From Hoskinsella mucinilytica (GTDB taxonomy: Bacteria > Bacillota_I > Bacilli_A > Erysipelotrichales > Erysipelotrichaceae), in contig NZ_JBEQZJ010000040.1 in assembly GCF_045223415.1 (NCBI RefSeq), positions 1-34,803 of the forward strand: 34,803 nt of DNA. The letters run 5' to 3'. The notes beneath the pieces were generated by a model, which did not search any database, was not told the DNA's origin, and was given only the letters and a program-made list of their open reading frames with translations. A program made the translations under genes and the position numbers. Shown in pieces: positions 7,500 through 15,765 of the stretch. How positions within the stretch are numbered: the first letter of the stretch is position 1; each line of letters begins with the position of its first letter.

Positions 7500-8291
7500 A
7501 TGAAAATGAATAAAGAGGTCGTAGATACACGACGTAAAAAAGTAATGGCCAAAATTCAAGTGTTAGGGAGAGTTGATGTAGAAGATTTAGCGAAAGAGCT
7601 TGCCGTATCCCCTTTAACTATTCGAAGGGATCTTCAATACTGGGAGGAACAAGGCGCAATCGAACGCTTTTATGGTGGTGCTCGACTCATTCAATCCTTT
7701 GTAGATAATGATGAAATCCATGAAAATAATGAGCCTTATAAGCATGCAATCGCAAAATATGCAGCACAATATGTAGAAGAAGGCGATACCATCTTTATCA
7801 ATACAAGTTCAACCGCATTATTGGTATTAAAATACATTCGTGGAAAACGTGTTACCGTTATCACAAACAATGGAAAGGCAATTTTTATGGATCATGACCC
7901 ATTAGTTTCTATTGTATTAAGTGGTGGTGAATTGCGTATTCCAAAGGAATCAATGGTAGGTGATTTCGCCTTAAATAATTTAAACCGTGTGACTGCGAAT
8001 AAAAGCTTTATGGGATGTAGTGGTTTTGATATACATGCGGGAATGAGCACAGCGATCTTACAAGAGGTATCGATCAATGAAACAATGATCAATCGCTGTA
8101 AGGGTTCTGTCTTTTTACTAGGTGATTACACTAAGATCGGTAATGTTCATCAGTTTATCGCCGCAGATGTCAATGCATTTCAATATCTCATTACGGATAA
8201 AAGAGTCAATGAAGAACAGCTTGAAGAATTCAGACATGCGGGTATTCAAACAATTGCGCTAGATCCTTTGTTTACTTATGATGAAAAATAA
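7500..8291 (+). CDS. DeoR/GlpR-family transcriptional regulator, probable ula regulator
   Basis: A 263-aa DeoR-family repressor: an N-terminal winged helix-turn-helix (residues 11-60; VDVEDLAKELAVSPLTIRRDL) and a C-terminal sugar-phosphate sensor of the isomerase-like DeoR fold (IFINTSSTAL, ITNNGKAI, LLGDYTKIG). Members usually bind a phosphorylated sugar intermediate and release DNA. It is divergent from ulaG, and both promoters share an 11-base element at the -10, so it probably controls the ascorbate operon and itself, like UlaR (inference). An intrinsic terminator follows directly. Confidence 0.88.
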   Translation: MKMNKEVVDTRRKKVMAKIQVLGRVDVEDLAKELAVSPLTIRRDLQYWEEQGAIERFYGGARLIQSFVDNDEIHENNEPYKHAIAKYAAQYVEEGDTIFINTSSTALLVLKYIRGKRVTVITNNGKAIFMDHDPLVSIVLSGGELRIPKESMVGDFALNNLNRVTANKSFMGCSGFDIHAGMSTAILQEVSINETMINRCKGSVFLLGDYTKIGNVHQFIAADVNAFQYLITDKRVNEEQLEEFRHAGIQTIALDPLFTYDEK

Positions 8292-8344
8292 AAAAGGTAG
8301 TATCCTCAATCCTAACTACTAATTGAGTGATCTTACCTTTTTTT
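8291..8344. terminator. Bidirectional intrinsic terminator
   Basis: A long imperfect hairpin (AAAAAAGGTA...CTCAAT pairing with ATTGAG...TTACCTTTTTT) lies between the convergent DeoR gene and bgl gene. It has an A tract on one side and a T tract on the other, so it can serve both strands. Confidence 0.88.
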
Positions 8345-8370
8345 CTACAAAACCATAATATCCTTATTCT

Positions 8371-9810
8371 TTACATGATGCTTTTCCCATTCGTTTCAAT
8401 GACATGTTGATACCAATCAAAGCTATCTTTAGTTGTTCGTTCATAGCTTCCTGTACCATCATCCTGTTTATCCACATAGATAAAACCATAGCGCTTCTTC
8501 ATCTCTCCTGTGGTTGCACTCACAAGATCAATTGGTCCCCACATGAGATAACCAAAACAATCAACACCATCTTTTTCTACACTGTCCATGATACATTTGA
8601 TATGAGCATTGAGATATTCTATTCGATAATCATCATGAATGCTTCCATCTTCACTGATTACATCATTGGCTCCTAACCCATTTTCTGTAATAATGATTGG
8701 TAATCCATAGCGATGATATGTATAATTCAATAAATATCGTAACCCGACAGGATCAATCTGCCAACCCCAGTTTGAACGTTTTAAATATGGATTTTCTAAT
8801 CCACCGAAATAGGATGTCTTATCTACTTCATCACTTTGATCAGCGATCACTTCACTTGCATAATAGTTCAAACCGATATAATCTAATGTTCCTTTTGCGA
8901 ATGCTTCTTCATCTTCTTTTGTGATAGAGATATCAATCCCGTTTCTTTCATATTCTTTTTGTTTATAAAGCGGAAAGCATCCATTACACATCGCATCTAT
9001 CTGATAGAAATCACGATCCATTGCCTTAAATGCCATAAGTACATCTTCTGGTTTACACGTCTTAGGATAATATGGAGTAATCCCGAATACACATCCTACT
9101 TTATTTTCCGGATCGATTTCCTTAATGATAGGAATTGCTTTGACACTGGCCAATGTCATATGATATCCCAACAATGCCAATGCTTGCTTCTTATCTTCTA
9201 ATTCACTATACTTCAATCCGGTAATCATATAAGTAAAGATATCGGTAACTTCGCTGGTTGGGTCGATATGATTCATTTCATTGAAGGTGATCCAATGATG
9301 TACCTTTCCCTTGAAGGAGGTTACTACCGTTTTCACAAATCTAAGATAAAGCGCAATGGTATCTCTTTTCAACCAAGATTGATAATGCGTTACTACATGC
9401 ATCGGCATTTCAAAATGATATAAGGTAACCATAGGTTCAATTCCATATTCCAATAATGTATCGATTACATCATGATAATATTGTAACCCGGCATCATTTG
9501 GCGTTTCATCATCCCCATTTGGATAAATTCTTGACCAATCGATAGAGATTCGCAGTGCTTTAAATCCCATCTGCGCAAATAGCTTGATATCTTCTTTATA
9601 TCGATGATAAAAGTCAATACCCGTATGAGAAGGATAACAATAACCTTCTTCTATTTCTTTTGAAATATGACGAGGTGTTTCATAGCTTCCTGTTGTGACA
9701 AGATCCATCATACCTAAGCCTTTTCCATCTTCTTGGTAAGCTCCTTCACATTGATGAGCAGCTATACTGCCACCCCATAGAAAATCCTTTGGGAACGTTA
9801 AGTTTTTCAT
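8371..9810 (-). CDS. 6-phospho-beta-glucosidase, glycoside hydrolase family 1
   Basis: Cytosolic enzyme, 479 aa, that splits 6-phospho-beta-glucosides delivered by the PTS into glucose 6-phosphate and an aglycone or sugar. The GH1 acid/base glutamate is E178 in TFNEMN and the nucleophile is E376 in ITENG. The loop SATTGEMKKRYGFIYVD near the C-terminus carries the Ser/Lys/Tyr set that binds the 6-phosphate, favouring phospho-substrates. ATG 9810 directly abuts the stop of the PTS gene (TAAATG), and its ribosome site GGAAGGTG lies inside that gene. Exact substrate (cellobiose, aryl-glucoside and others) cannot be told. Confidence 0.95.
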   Translation of the reverse strand: MKNLTFPKDFLWGGSIAAHQCEGAYQEDGKGLGMMDLVTTGSYETPRHISKEIEEGYCYPSHTGIDFYHRYKEDIKLFAQMGFKALRISIDWSRIYPNGDDETPNDAGLQYYHDVIDTLLEYGIEPMVTLYHFEMPMHVVTHYQSWLKRDTIALYLRFVKTVVTSFKGKVHHWITFNEMNHIDPTSEVTDIFTYMITGLKYSELEDKKQALALLGYHMTLASVKAIPIIKEIDPENKVGCVFGITPYYPKTCKPEDVLMAFKAMDRDFYQIDAMCNGCFPLYKQKEYERNGIDISITKEDEEAFAKGTLDYIGLNYYASEVIADQSDEVDKTSYFGGLENPYLKRSNWGWQIDPVGLRYLLNYTYHRYGLPIIITENGLGANDVISEDGSIHDDYRIEYLNAHIKCIMDSVEKDGVDCFGYLMWGPIDLVSATTGEMKKRYGFIYVDKQDDGTGSYERTTKDSFDWYQHVIETNGKSIM

Positions 9811-11379
9811 TTATTCTGTTTCACCTTCCATTTCACTTAAATATTGGCGTTTATCTGCCATTTTAAAGAATGGATAATAAACAACGATACTAATGATAAC
9901 TAGAATCAAGGACCAGATAACGGTTGACATTGCGCCATTGGACATGACCCAACCAATGACAACTGGTGGAAGTGTCCAAGGTACCATAGCGACATTTGCC
10001 ATTGCGATGATACCACTATCCATCAAGATATAAGTTGTAAATGCAAGAACACCTGGCAACAACACAAACGGAATCAAGAAGATCGGATTAAAACAGATCG
10101 GTGTACCGAAGATAACAGGTTCATTGATATTAAAGATACCAGGACCAATGGACATACGACCGATGGTTTTATAAGTCTTACTTTTAGAGAACACAGCCAT
10201 CAAAAAGACCAAACCGATAGTAGCTCCTGTACCACCTGCCCAAATCATGGTATCTGTCGCATATGTTGCGGCATATTGCATGGTTTCTCCTGCTTTGAAA
10301 GCTGCCTCATTCATTGCGCCATTTTGCATGATGAACGCTTGTACGACACCGATGACAACAGCAGAATTGATACCACAGAAGAATACCAATCCACAAAGCA
10401 TATGATAGATTGCATAACCCCATGGTGTATTGATCGCAAAGGATAGCGGTGACATGATCTTTGAAATCACATCGTTGATATTAAAGCCGAAAATCAATGA
10501 GACAGAACCAAATACCATTAAGATCAAAACTGCAGGTATCAATGATGAGAATGACTCTGCTACTGCTTCAGGAACACCTGCCGGCATACGAATCACCAAA
10601 TGTTTTTTCTTAAAGAAATCCAACACCTTTACTGTCACAAACCCAATAACCATTGCGGTCAATAAACCGGTAGAGCCTAATCCCGCAATATTCAATTCTC
10701 CCTCTAGTGTAATTTGTGTTAAAAGAAATGCCGCAATGGATGTTATAATACTGGAAAATATATCCGTCTTATATTCTACTGCGCTATAATAAGCCATACT
10801 GGCTGCAGTAAATAATCCCATCATACCTGTGGTACAATTATATACTGCATTTAGAAACGGTGCTGCCGGTGCTAAGAAATTCGCAATCGCTTCTACCGGA
10901 AAACTAGTTAATAATATAGAGATACTACCAATGATCAAAAGTGACATTGTTGCACACATTGCATTACGTATGATCGTTAAAATCTTGTTGCTGCCTACCT
11001 TAGCGGCAATTGGCATTAATTTCGCCTCAATGAATGAAGAAACCTTATCCATTTTTATTTCCTCCCTATCTTCTCGCTCTTTCTGTAAGAGCATTTGTTG
11101 GAGTACTCGCTTGCCATCCATGTTACCATAGTCATAATGATCGATTAGATAAACACAAATACCAGCTTCTTTCGCTAATGCCTTTAAATGTTCATATTCA
11201 TGAACAAGCTGTGGCGCCACTAAAACTACATCTGCACGTTGGATATATTCATAAACCTGATCCGTTCCAACAGATGCGATTTTGATATCAGCTCTGCCCA
11301 TTTTTGATGCTTCTTCTCGCATGGCTTTTACCATAATACTTGTAGAAAAGCCTGTACAGCAACATAACAGAACATTCAC
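9811..11379 (-). CDS. PTS lactose/cellobiose-family EIIB-EIIC fusion
   Basis: A 522-aa fusion. Residues 1-100 are a Lac-family IIB with phosphocysteine C7 in CCTGFSTS; residues 110-522 are a CelB-type IIC permease with about ten membrane spans. The order IIB-IIC is the reverse of LacE (IIC-IIB). The start is GTG 11379 behind GAGGAGG. Inside the gene, an AGGGAGG ribosome site (11067-11061) stands eight bases before an in-frame ATG at 11052, exactly where IIC begins, so free IIC may also be made. No Lac-type IIA gene is seen nearby. It sits between the PRD regulator and the GH1 gene and would import beta-glucosides. Confidence 0.93.
   Translation of the reverse strand: MNVLLCCCTGFSTSIMVKAMREEASKMGRADIKIASVGTDQVYEYIQRADVVLVAPQLVHEYEHLKALAKEAGICVYLIDHYDYGNMDGKRVLQQMLLQKEREDREEIKMDKVSSFIEAKLMPIAAKVGSNKILTIIRNAMCATMSLLIIGSISILLTSFPVEAIANFLAPAAPFLNAVYNCTTGMMGLFTAASMAYYSAVEYKTDIFSSIITSIAAFLLTQITLEGELNIAGLGSTGLLTAMVIGFVTVKVLDFFKKKHLVIRMPAGVPEAVAESFSSLIPAVLILMVFGSVSLIFGFNINDVISKIMSPLSFAINTPWGYAIYHMLCGLVFFCGINSAVVIGVVQAFIMQNGAMNEAAFKAGETMQYAATYATDTMIWAGGTGATIGLVFLMAVFSKSKTYKTIGRMSIGPGIFNINEPVIFGTPICFNPIFLIPFVLLPGVLAFTTYILMDSGIIAMANVAMVPWTLPPVVIGWVMSNGAMSTVIWSLILVIISIVVYYPFFKMADKRQYLSEMEGETE
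11050..11067 (-). promoter_or_regulatory. Internal ribosome site and start codon at the IIB/IIC boundary
   Basis: AGGGAGG (11067-11061), eight-base spacer, ATG (11052-11050), in frame with the fusion at residue 110 (MDKVSSF), which looks like the natural N-terminus of a stand-alone CelB. It supports a second, shorter IIC product from the same gene. Confidence 0.6.
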
Positions 11380-11391
11380 ATTAGCTCCTCC

Positions 11392-11420
11392 TCACCTTTA
11401 TTATAGGGATATCCATCATA
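11392..11420 (-). promoter_or_regulatory. Possible promoter before the bgl PTS gene
   Basis: On the minus strand a TATAAT -10 box lies about 20 bases before the GTG start, with a poor TTCAAG -35 at 17 bases. A weak -35 suits an activator-dependent promoter driven by the PRD regulator encoded just upstream. Position is approximate. Confidence 0.4.
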
Positions 11421-11430
11421 TACTTGAAGT

Positions 11431-11458
11431 TAAGAAACTGCCACAAGTAAAGTGGCAG
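11431..11458 (-). terminator. Hairpin terminator after the PRD regulator gene
   Basis: On the minus strand CTGCCAC (11458-11452), seven-base loop, GTGGCAG (11444-11438), then TTTCTTA. It starts four bases after the regulator stop codon and separates it from the PTS-bgl genes. The T tract is short, so it may be only partial. Confidence 0.6.
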
Positions 11459-11461
11459 ATA

Positions 11462-13414
11462 TTAGCGAAAGATATCATCTTCCATCATCTTTGATTCTTC
11501 TTCTACGATTTGATTTAAAATACCTTTCAGTTGTTTGATACTCATATCTTTTTCAAAACGTTGTAAATTGTTTTTATCAAATACCAAAGCAGAAATGGTT
11601 TCATGAAATAAATGAATTTGATCATTTACCTCTTGACTCATACACATCAAAAATACATAACGCACTTGTTGCTTATGCCAACGTATGGGTTTAGGTAAAA
11701 CAGCCACTGCCACAAATGGTGTTTCCATCATTGCCTTCATTGGATGAGGCATGGCGACCATATTTCCAAACTCAGTAGAGGCATATTGTTCTCTTTCTAA
11801 AATCGATTCCTCTAATCCTTTTGGTAAAGGAACAAATAAGGCACAACGAGTAATCATTTCATGAAGAACCGCTTCTTTTGTTTTTCCTTTGATATCTTTA
11901 AAAAACAGGTTTTCTTTAAAATAGGCATCTACAAAAGACATTTCCTCAGGTTCTTTTTTCAAAGCATCATAGACTGCCGCCGCATCTTTTCCATTTAAAA
12001 AATATTGTACCTGTATCACCGGTATAGAAGTAGTGAATGGGATTGGCACGGTAGATAGAATCAAATCATATTGTGTCTGATCTATGGTTTTTAATTTATA
12101 TAATTCAATGACCGTTGTCTTATCTAAATAATCCTTAAAGCGTTGTTTTATTTTATATAATAATATTTGGGAACTTCCCGCCCCGCTTGCACAGACGATC
12201 AAGATATTTTTCTTTCTTTGATATTGTTTATTCACCCGTTCCATTGCAAGTGCAAAATGTAATGCAAGATAACCAATCTCAGCTTCACTTAATAAAAATG
12301 ACATTTGTTCTTCAATTACTTGTGCGGCTAATACCGCAATTTCAAAAGCAGCCGTATTTTCCTGTTTGATTTCATCTAACAAAGGATTTTGTATCATCAA
12401 ACCATAACGAAGGCGATTTAACATCGGTTGAAAATGCAATGCAAGTACGGTATATAATTCAAAGTCACTTGAAAAATCATAACCATATTGTATCATGATC
12501 GTTTTAAAAATCTTTTCTAAAAGCGTCTCTATTTCCTGGGTAATCGCATATTCCTTATGATACTGCATGGTCTTTTTTCCCATAAGGTGAATCGTAATAT
12601 AGAAAGTTTCCACTTCCTCTAGATGAACATCAAAAGCCTCATTGATACGATGAATTAACTGCTGTGCAATCTGGTACTCTTTGTTTTGTTTCAATTCACC
12701 ATAATCTAAGCTATCCTTAATTGGTTCGTGTATCCTTAACAAAGCAATGGAAATATGTATGATAAGATTTTGAAAGCCGATATCAGTTAAGCGGAAATCA
12801 GTCTCATTTAAGGTATCAAACAAAATATCTCGAATGCGACTTTGTTGAGCATCCATATGATTACGCTTTAAAAACAAATCATCCATGGTTTCCGTATGGA
12901 AAAAGTATTGTGAGATACAAGAACGTAAATGCATTTCACTACCTTCGATTTTCAACCCATGACCCGGCTTACTGATCAAATCAATATGAAAAAACTGTAA
13001 CCGTTCTTTGACTTCCTTCATATCACTTTGTAGCGTAGAACGACTGATAAACATCTGATCTGCGATATCATCCAGTTTCACATATTCCTTCGTGCTTAAA
13101 AACAGCTTGATCAAATAGGTGATTCTATCTTCAGGATATACAGGTAATAGACGTTGTGCATCCTCTTCTTCCTTTAACAGCTTTGTGATCAAATCATAAT
13201 ATTTGTTTTCATCCACAACAACAAGTCGATAACCTGTACCATGTTTTGATTCGATCACGATACCATGGTCTTGGAAATATTGTTTATATTTTGCTAAATC
13301 ATCACGAAGCGTACGTGCACTAATCGATAAACTTTTGATGATCTCTTCACTTTTCATATAATCATTTTGTTGCATCATTAATTTCACAAAGGGTATCATA
13401 CGATTGTTTTTCAT
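11462..13414 (-). CDS. PRD-containing transcriptional regulator, LicR/BglG-MtlR type
   Basis: A 650-aa modular PTS-controlled activator. In order: two helix-turn-helix modules (about residues 15-50 and 105-145), PRD1 (185-285), PRD2 (295-395), a Gat-type IIB-like domain with C408 in VCASGAGSS, and a mannitol-type IIA domain with H557 in AMPHP. Such proteins read phosphorylation by HPr and a cognate PTS to switch on beta-glucoside genes. It is upstream of the PTS and GH1 genes on the same strand. A palindrome overlaps its own -10 box. It is an activator rather than a BglG antiterminator, since no N-terminal CAT RNA-binding domain is visible. Confidence 0.92.
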   Translation of the reverse strand: MKNNRMIPFVKLMMQQNDYMKSEEIIKSLSISARTLRDDLAKYKQYFQDHGIVIESKHGTGYRLVVVDENKYYDLITKLLKEEEDAQRLLPVYPEDRITYLIKLFLSTKEYVKLDDIADQMFISRSTLQSDMKEVKERLQFFHIDLISKPGHGLKIEGSEMHLRSCISQYFFHTETMDDLFLKRNHMDAQQSRIRDILFDTLNETDFRLTDIGFQNLIIHISIALLRIHEPIKDSLDYGELKQNKEYQIAQQLIHRINEAFDVHLEEVETFYITIHLMGKKTMQYHKEYAITQEIETLLEKIFKTIMIQYGYDFSSDFELYTVLALHFQPMLNRLRYGLMIQNPLLDEIKQENTAAFEIAVLAAQVIEEQMSFLLSEAEIGYLALHFALAMERVNKQYQRKKNILIVCASGAGSSQILLYKIKQRFKDYLDKTTVIELYKLKTIDQTQYDLILSTVPIPFTTSIPVIQVQYFLNGKDAAAVYDALKKEPEEMSFVDAYFKENLFFKDIKGKTKEAVLHEMITRCALFVPLPKGLEESILEREQYASTEFGNMVAMPHPMKAMMETPFVAVAVLPKPIRWHKQQVRYVFLMCMSQEVNDQIHLFHETISALVFDKNNLQRFEKDMSIKQLKGILNQIVEEESKMMEDDIFR

Positions 13415-13438
13415 TTCTACCAGCCTCTTTCTCTTATA

Positions 13439-13453
13439 TTATAACGGTTATAA
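13439..13453. promoter_or_regulatory. Palindrome over the -10 of the LicR-type gene
   Basis: TTATAACGGTTATAA has perfect seven-base arms around one central base. On the minus strand it overlaps a TATAAT -10, with TTTACT about 16 bases upstream as a candidate -35. It is a likely regulator binding site controlling the PRD regulator gene. Confidence 0.5.
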
Positions 13454-13508
13454 GGAGTGAGTAAAGTGGAAATTCTTCCATTATTATCAAATAAAGAAAA
13501 CCATACAT

Positions 13509-14780
13509 TTACTTTATAATAGAACCTTTATTTGGAAAACTAATGTAAAACGTAAACACATTTTTATCTTTAGAATACTGATAATGACCTTTATTTCTGT
13601 TTACACATGCAATTACACTGGAAATTCCAAATCCATGACCCTCGCCTTTTTTACTTATGCTCATAGATGCTTCAACAGGTACTTCACTACAAGAATTTTT
13701 AATTTCAATGACGACTTCATCCATGCGTCTTCCTATCCAAAGATCGATCCATCCCTGTGTATCACAATTCTCTAATGCATTATCTAATAGATTACCGAAA
13801 ATCGTAGCGATATCAAAGGGATCTAAAAAGTTAAGACTGTCATATATCTTTACACTTATCTTTTTCTGTTCCTCCTTCATTCGCATGATTTTTGTATTTA
13901 AAATATAATTTAAGGCCTCATTCTCTGTATAAATTACATCAGCTTCGCCAATCATACGATTGATTTTTTTAAGATATTCTTTTGCCGCTTCTATTTGGTG
14001 GTGATTCAAGTATTGTTGAAGTATCACGATGTGATTTTTTAAATCATGCCGTATTTTGCGATTATCCTCATAGCTGTCTTTTAATTGCTTATCCATCATG
14101 TTACATAAGCGTTCATTTAATCCATTGATTTGATCTAAAAATTCTTTTTTCTTTATTTTTATCATACTGACATAAAAATATAAAAACAGAAAATAAAAAG
14201 ATAGCATCATCAATTCCTGTATGAAGAATTCATATGTAATTTCCATATGATGTTTTGTTAAAGAATAGGTGTTCAGTAAAAGCAGTATCTGATAAAAACA
14301 GCCAAGCAAAAATAACACTTTCCATTCTTTTTGATTTAGATCCGGTAAGCTCTGTCTCTTTTTTCTTATCAAACACATCGTTATGATACAAATCATCATG
14401 GAAAGAAATAAAGCTAACGCTGAATCTTGAGCACTGATCACACCATGTTGATATAAATAAACCAGTACAGTCAAAGAAAATAAATGAAAGGAATATATAA
14501 ATTCCTGAAATATCAAGGGAATTAACAGTCGTTTATACAAACAGTCCGTATGACATAACACACCAAATAATAATCCTATCATTAACATAACGTCATAGCT
14601 ATATTGTTCAACTACAGGTATCATTTGAGTGAGTGGATACAAGAAAACAATTCCGACATATACGATTTTATGAGCCCATTGTTTTTTACAATGTAAAAAA
14701 ACATGGCATGCATAACAAACAGTACATCCTTCTAAAAGATAAAATAAAGCTTGGCATACGATAGCGACTTGAGTATTCAT
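13509..14780 (-). CDS. GHKL-family sensor histidine kinase, AgrC/ComD type
   Basis: A 423-aa membrane sensor. Residues 1-210 hold about six membrane spans with almost no extracellular loop, as in peptide-sensing AgrC-like kinases. The cytosolic part has the phospho-acceptor histidine near H245 in KIRHDLKNH, the N-box GNLLDNALEN (about 329-338) and the glycine-rich GEGHGFGISSV (about 379-389). It follows the response regulator gene by nine bases and would phosphorylate that protein. No AgrB/AgrD-like peptide genes are nearby; the small secreted protein transcribed divergently at 15766 is a natural candidate for its output or signal (inference). Confidence 0.93.
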   Translation of the reverse strand: MNTQVAIVCQALFYLLEGCTVCYACHVFLHCKKQWAHKIVYVGIVFLYPLTQMIPVVEQYSYDVMLMIGLLFGVLCHTDCLYKRLLIPLIFQEFIYSFHLFSLTVLVYLYQHGVISAQDSALALFLSMMICIITMCLIRKKRQSLPDLNQKEWKVLFLLGCFYQILLLLNTYSLTKHHMEITYEFFIQELMMLSFYFLFLYFYVSMIKIKKKEFLDQINGLNERLCNMMDKQLKDSYEDNRKIRHDLKNHIVILQQYLNHHQIEAAKEYLKKINRMIGEADVIYTENEALNYILNTKIMRMKEEQKKISVKIYDSLNFLDPFDIATIFGNLLDNALENCDTQGWIDLWIGRRMDEVVIEIKNSCSEVPVEASMSISKKGEGHGFGISSVIACVNRNKGHYQYSKDKNVFTFYISFPNKGSIIK

Positions 14781-14789
14781 ATCTATATC

Positions 14790-15476
14790 CTACTTTCCAA
14801 CTTTTAACGCCTGATAAAGCGGTGTACGTAATCTTCTGCTCACAAAAAACTTATCTCCTTGACATAAGATCAGCTCTCCTGTTTTTCTATCAAAGCTACG
14901 AATTTTATGTATATTTACAATCGCTCCAGATTGAACTTTATAAAAGGTTGTATTTGGTACTTTCTCCATCATTTTTTTTATACTATCATAAGTCACGTAT
15001 TCTGAACCATTGGTTTTTATTAAAACTTGATTACCTAATGTTGTTATCGATAAAATTTCATCAAGCTCTATAAATATATACCTCTTATCTTCATTACGAA
15101 TGGCAAGCATTTGTTTCATTAATTCTGTTTTTAATGCTAATAAAACCTCTGGTAATACTTCTTCCCATCGCTCTTTTTCAATAAACCAAAATGCTTTAAA
15201 CCGATAACCATCACTACTCAATGTTCCATAAGATGTCACAAAAATCAAATATATGTGTTCACCTTTTTGCTCTCTTAGTCGCTGGGCTACCATAAGACCA
15301 TTTTCTTTCATATCTATATCAAGAAAATAAACATCATAAGTACACTTATAAAAGTTTGGATTAGTTTCTTCATATACATCAATCTCAAGTTGAGGAAAAT
15401 AAGATAGTATAGCATTTTTCAACATTATTAGAAAATTCAGATCATCATCAACTAATGCAACTCTTATATTAGACAT
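14790..15476 (-). CDS. LytTR-family response regulator, AgrA type
   Basis: A 228-aa two-component response regulator. The receiver domain (residues 1-115) has the acidic pocket DDD at 10-12 and the phospho-acceptor D53 in YFLDIDM. The C-terminal LytTR DNA-binding domain covers about residues 130-225 (TTLGNQVLIKTNGSEYVTY, FYKVQSGAIVNIHKI). The start is taken at ATG 15476, eight bases after GGAG; in-frame GTG/ATG codons at 15485/15482 overlap that site. It is co-transcribed with the kinase and divergent from the secreted-protein gene, which it probably controls (inference). Confidence 0.93.
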   Translation of the reverse strand: MSNIRVALVDDDLNFLIMLKNAILSYFPQLEIDVYEETNPNFYKCTYDVYFLDIDMKENGLMVAQRLREQKGEHIYLIFVTSYGTLSSDGYRFKAFWFIEKERWEEVLPEVLLALKTELMKQMLAIRNEDKRYIFIELDEILSITTLGNQVLIKTNGSEYVTYDSIKKMMEKVPNTTFYKVQSGAIVNIHKIRSFDRKTGELILCQGDKFFVSRRLRTPLYQALKVGK

Positions 15477-15538
15477 ATACATCACTCCATATCTTTCTTC
15501 ATTTTAAATATAATTTTATCACGAATTAAACTCAGGAC

Positions 15539-15559
15539 ATATCTTTTTTTAAAAGATAT
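15539..15559. promoter_or_regulatory. Perfect inverted repeat in the regulator/secreted-protein intergenic region
   Basis: ATATCTTTT-TTT-AAAAGATAT: nine-base arms around three bases, between the divergent response regulator and secreted-protein genes. It may be an operator or part of the regulator's leader. No clear LytTR direct-repeat site was identified. Confidence 0.45.
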
Positions 15560-15595
15560 TTGACATTCCACAATTACTATTTACCGGATTTCATT

Positions 15596-15646
15596 AAAAA
15601 ATGACCATATCTGTATGGCGATATGGTATCTCATTTTTATTTATTT
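15596..15646. terminator. Orphan terminator-like hairpin upstream of the secreted-protein gene
   Basis: AAAAATGA (15597-15604) pairs with TCATTTTT (15631-15638), and the inner CCATATC (15605-15611) pairs with GATATGG (15620-15626). On the plus strand it is followed by TTATTTATTTT. No gene ends here, so it may insulate the divergent units or attenuate a transcript started farther upstream. Confidence 0.5.
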
Positions 15647-15670
15647 TATAATAACCATAGAAATTCAAAG

Positions 15671-15750
15671 TCTCTATAATCAGGCAATAGAGATGCATAG
15701 TTTGCCTGTTCTATGCTGAGTTTCCAATAAGACATCATAAACAATGATGT
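15671..15750 (+). promoter_or_regulatory. Structured 5' leader with two hairpins whose loops are complementary
   Basis: Hairpin 1: TCTCTAT (15671-15677)/ATAGAGA (15687-15693). Hairpin 2: GCATAG (15695-15700)/CTATGC (15711-15716). Loop bases CAGGCA (15681-15686) and TGCCTG (15703-15708) are perfectly complementary, so a kissing interaction is possible. Hairpin 3: ACATCAT/ATGATGT (15732-15750) abuts the AAGGAGGAG ribosome site. A TATAAT at 15647-15652 could be the -10. The function is unknown; messenger stability or translational control is likely. Confidence 0.6.
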
Positions 15751-15765
15751 AAGGAGGAGATTACT

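Noticed and set aside
9396..11494. Many long plus-strand reading frames opposite the bgl and PTS genes
   Set aside because: They lack ribosome sites and family features and run antisense to well-supported genes.
13509..15476. Complete agr quorum-sensing locus
   Set aside because: Kinase and regulator types fit, but no AgrB protease or AgrD-like cyclic peptide precursor is next to them.
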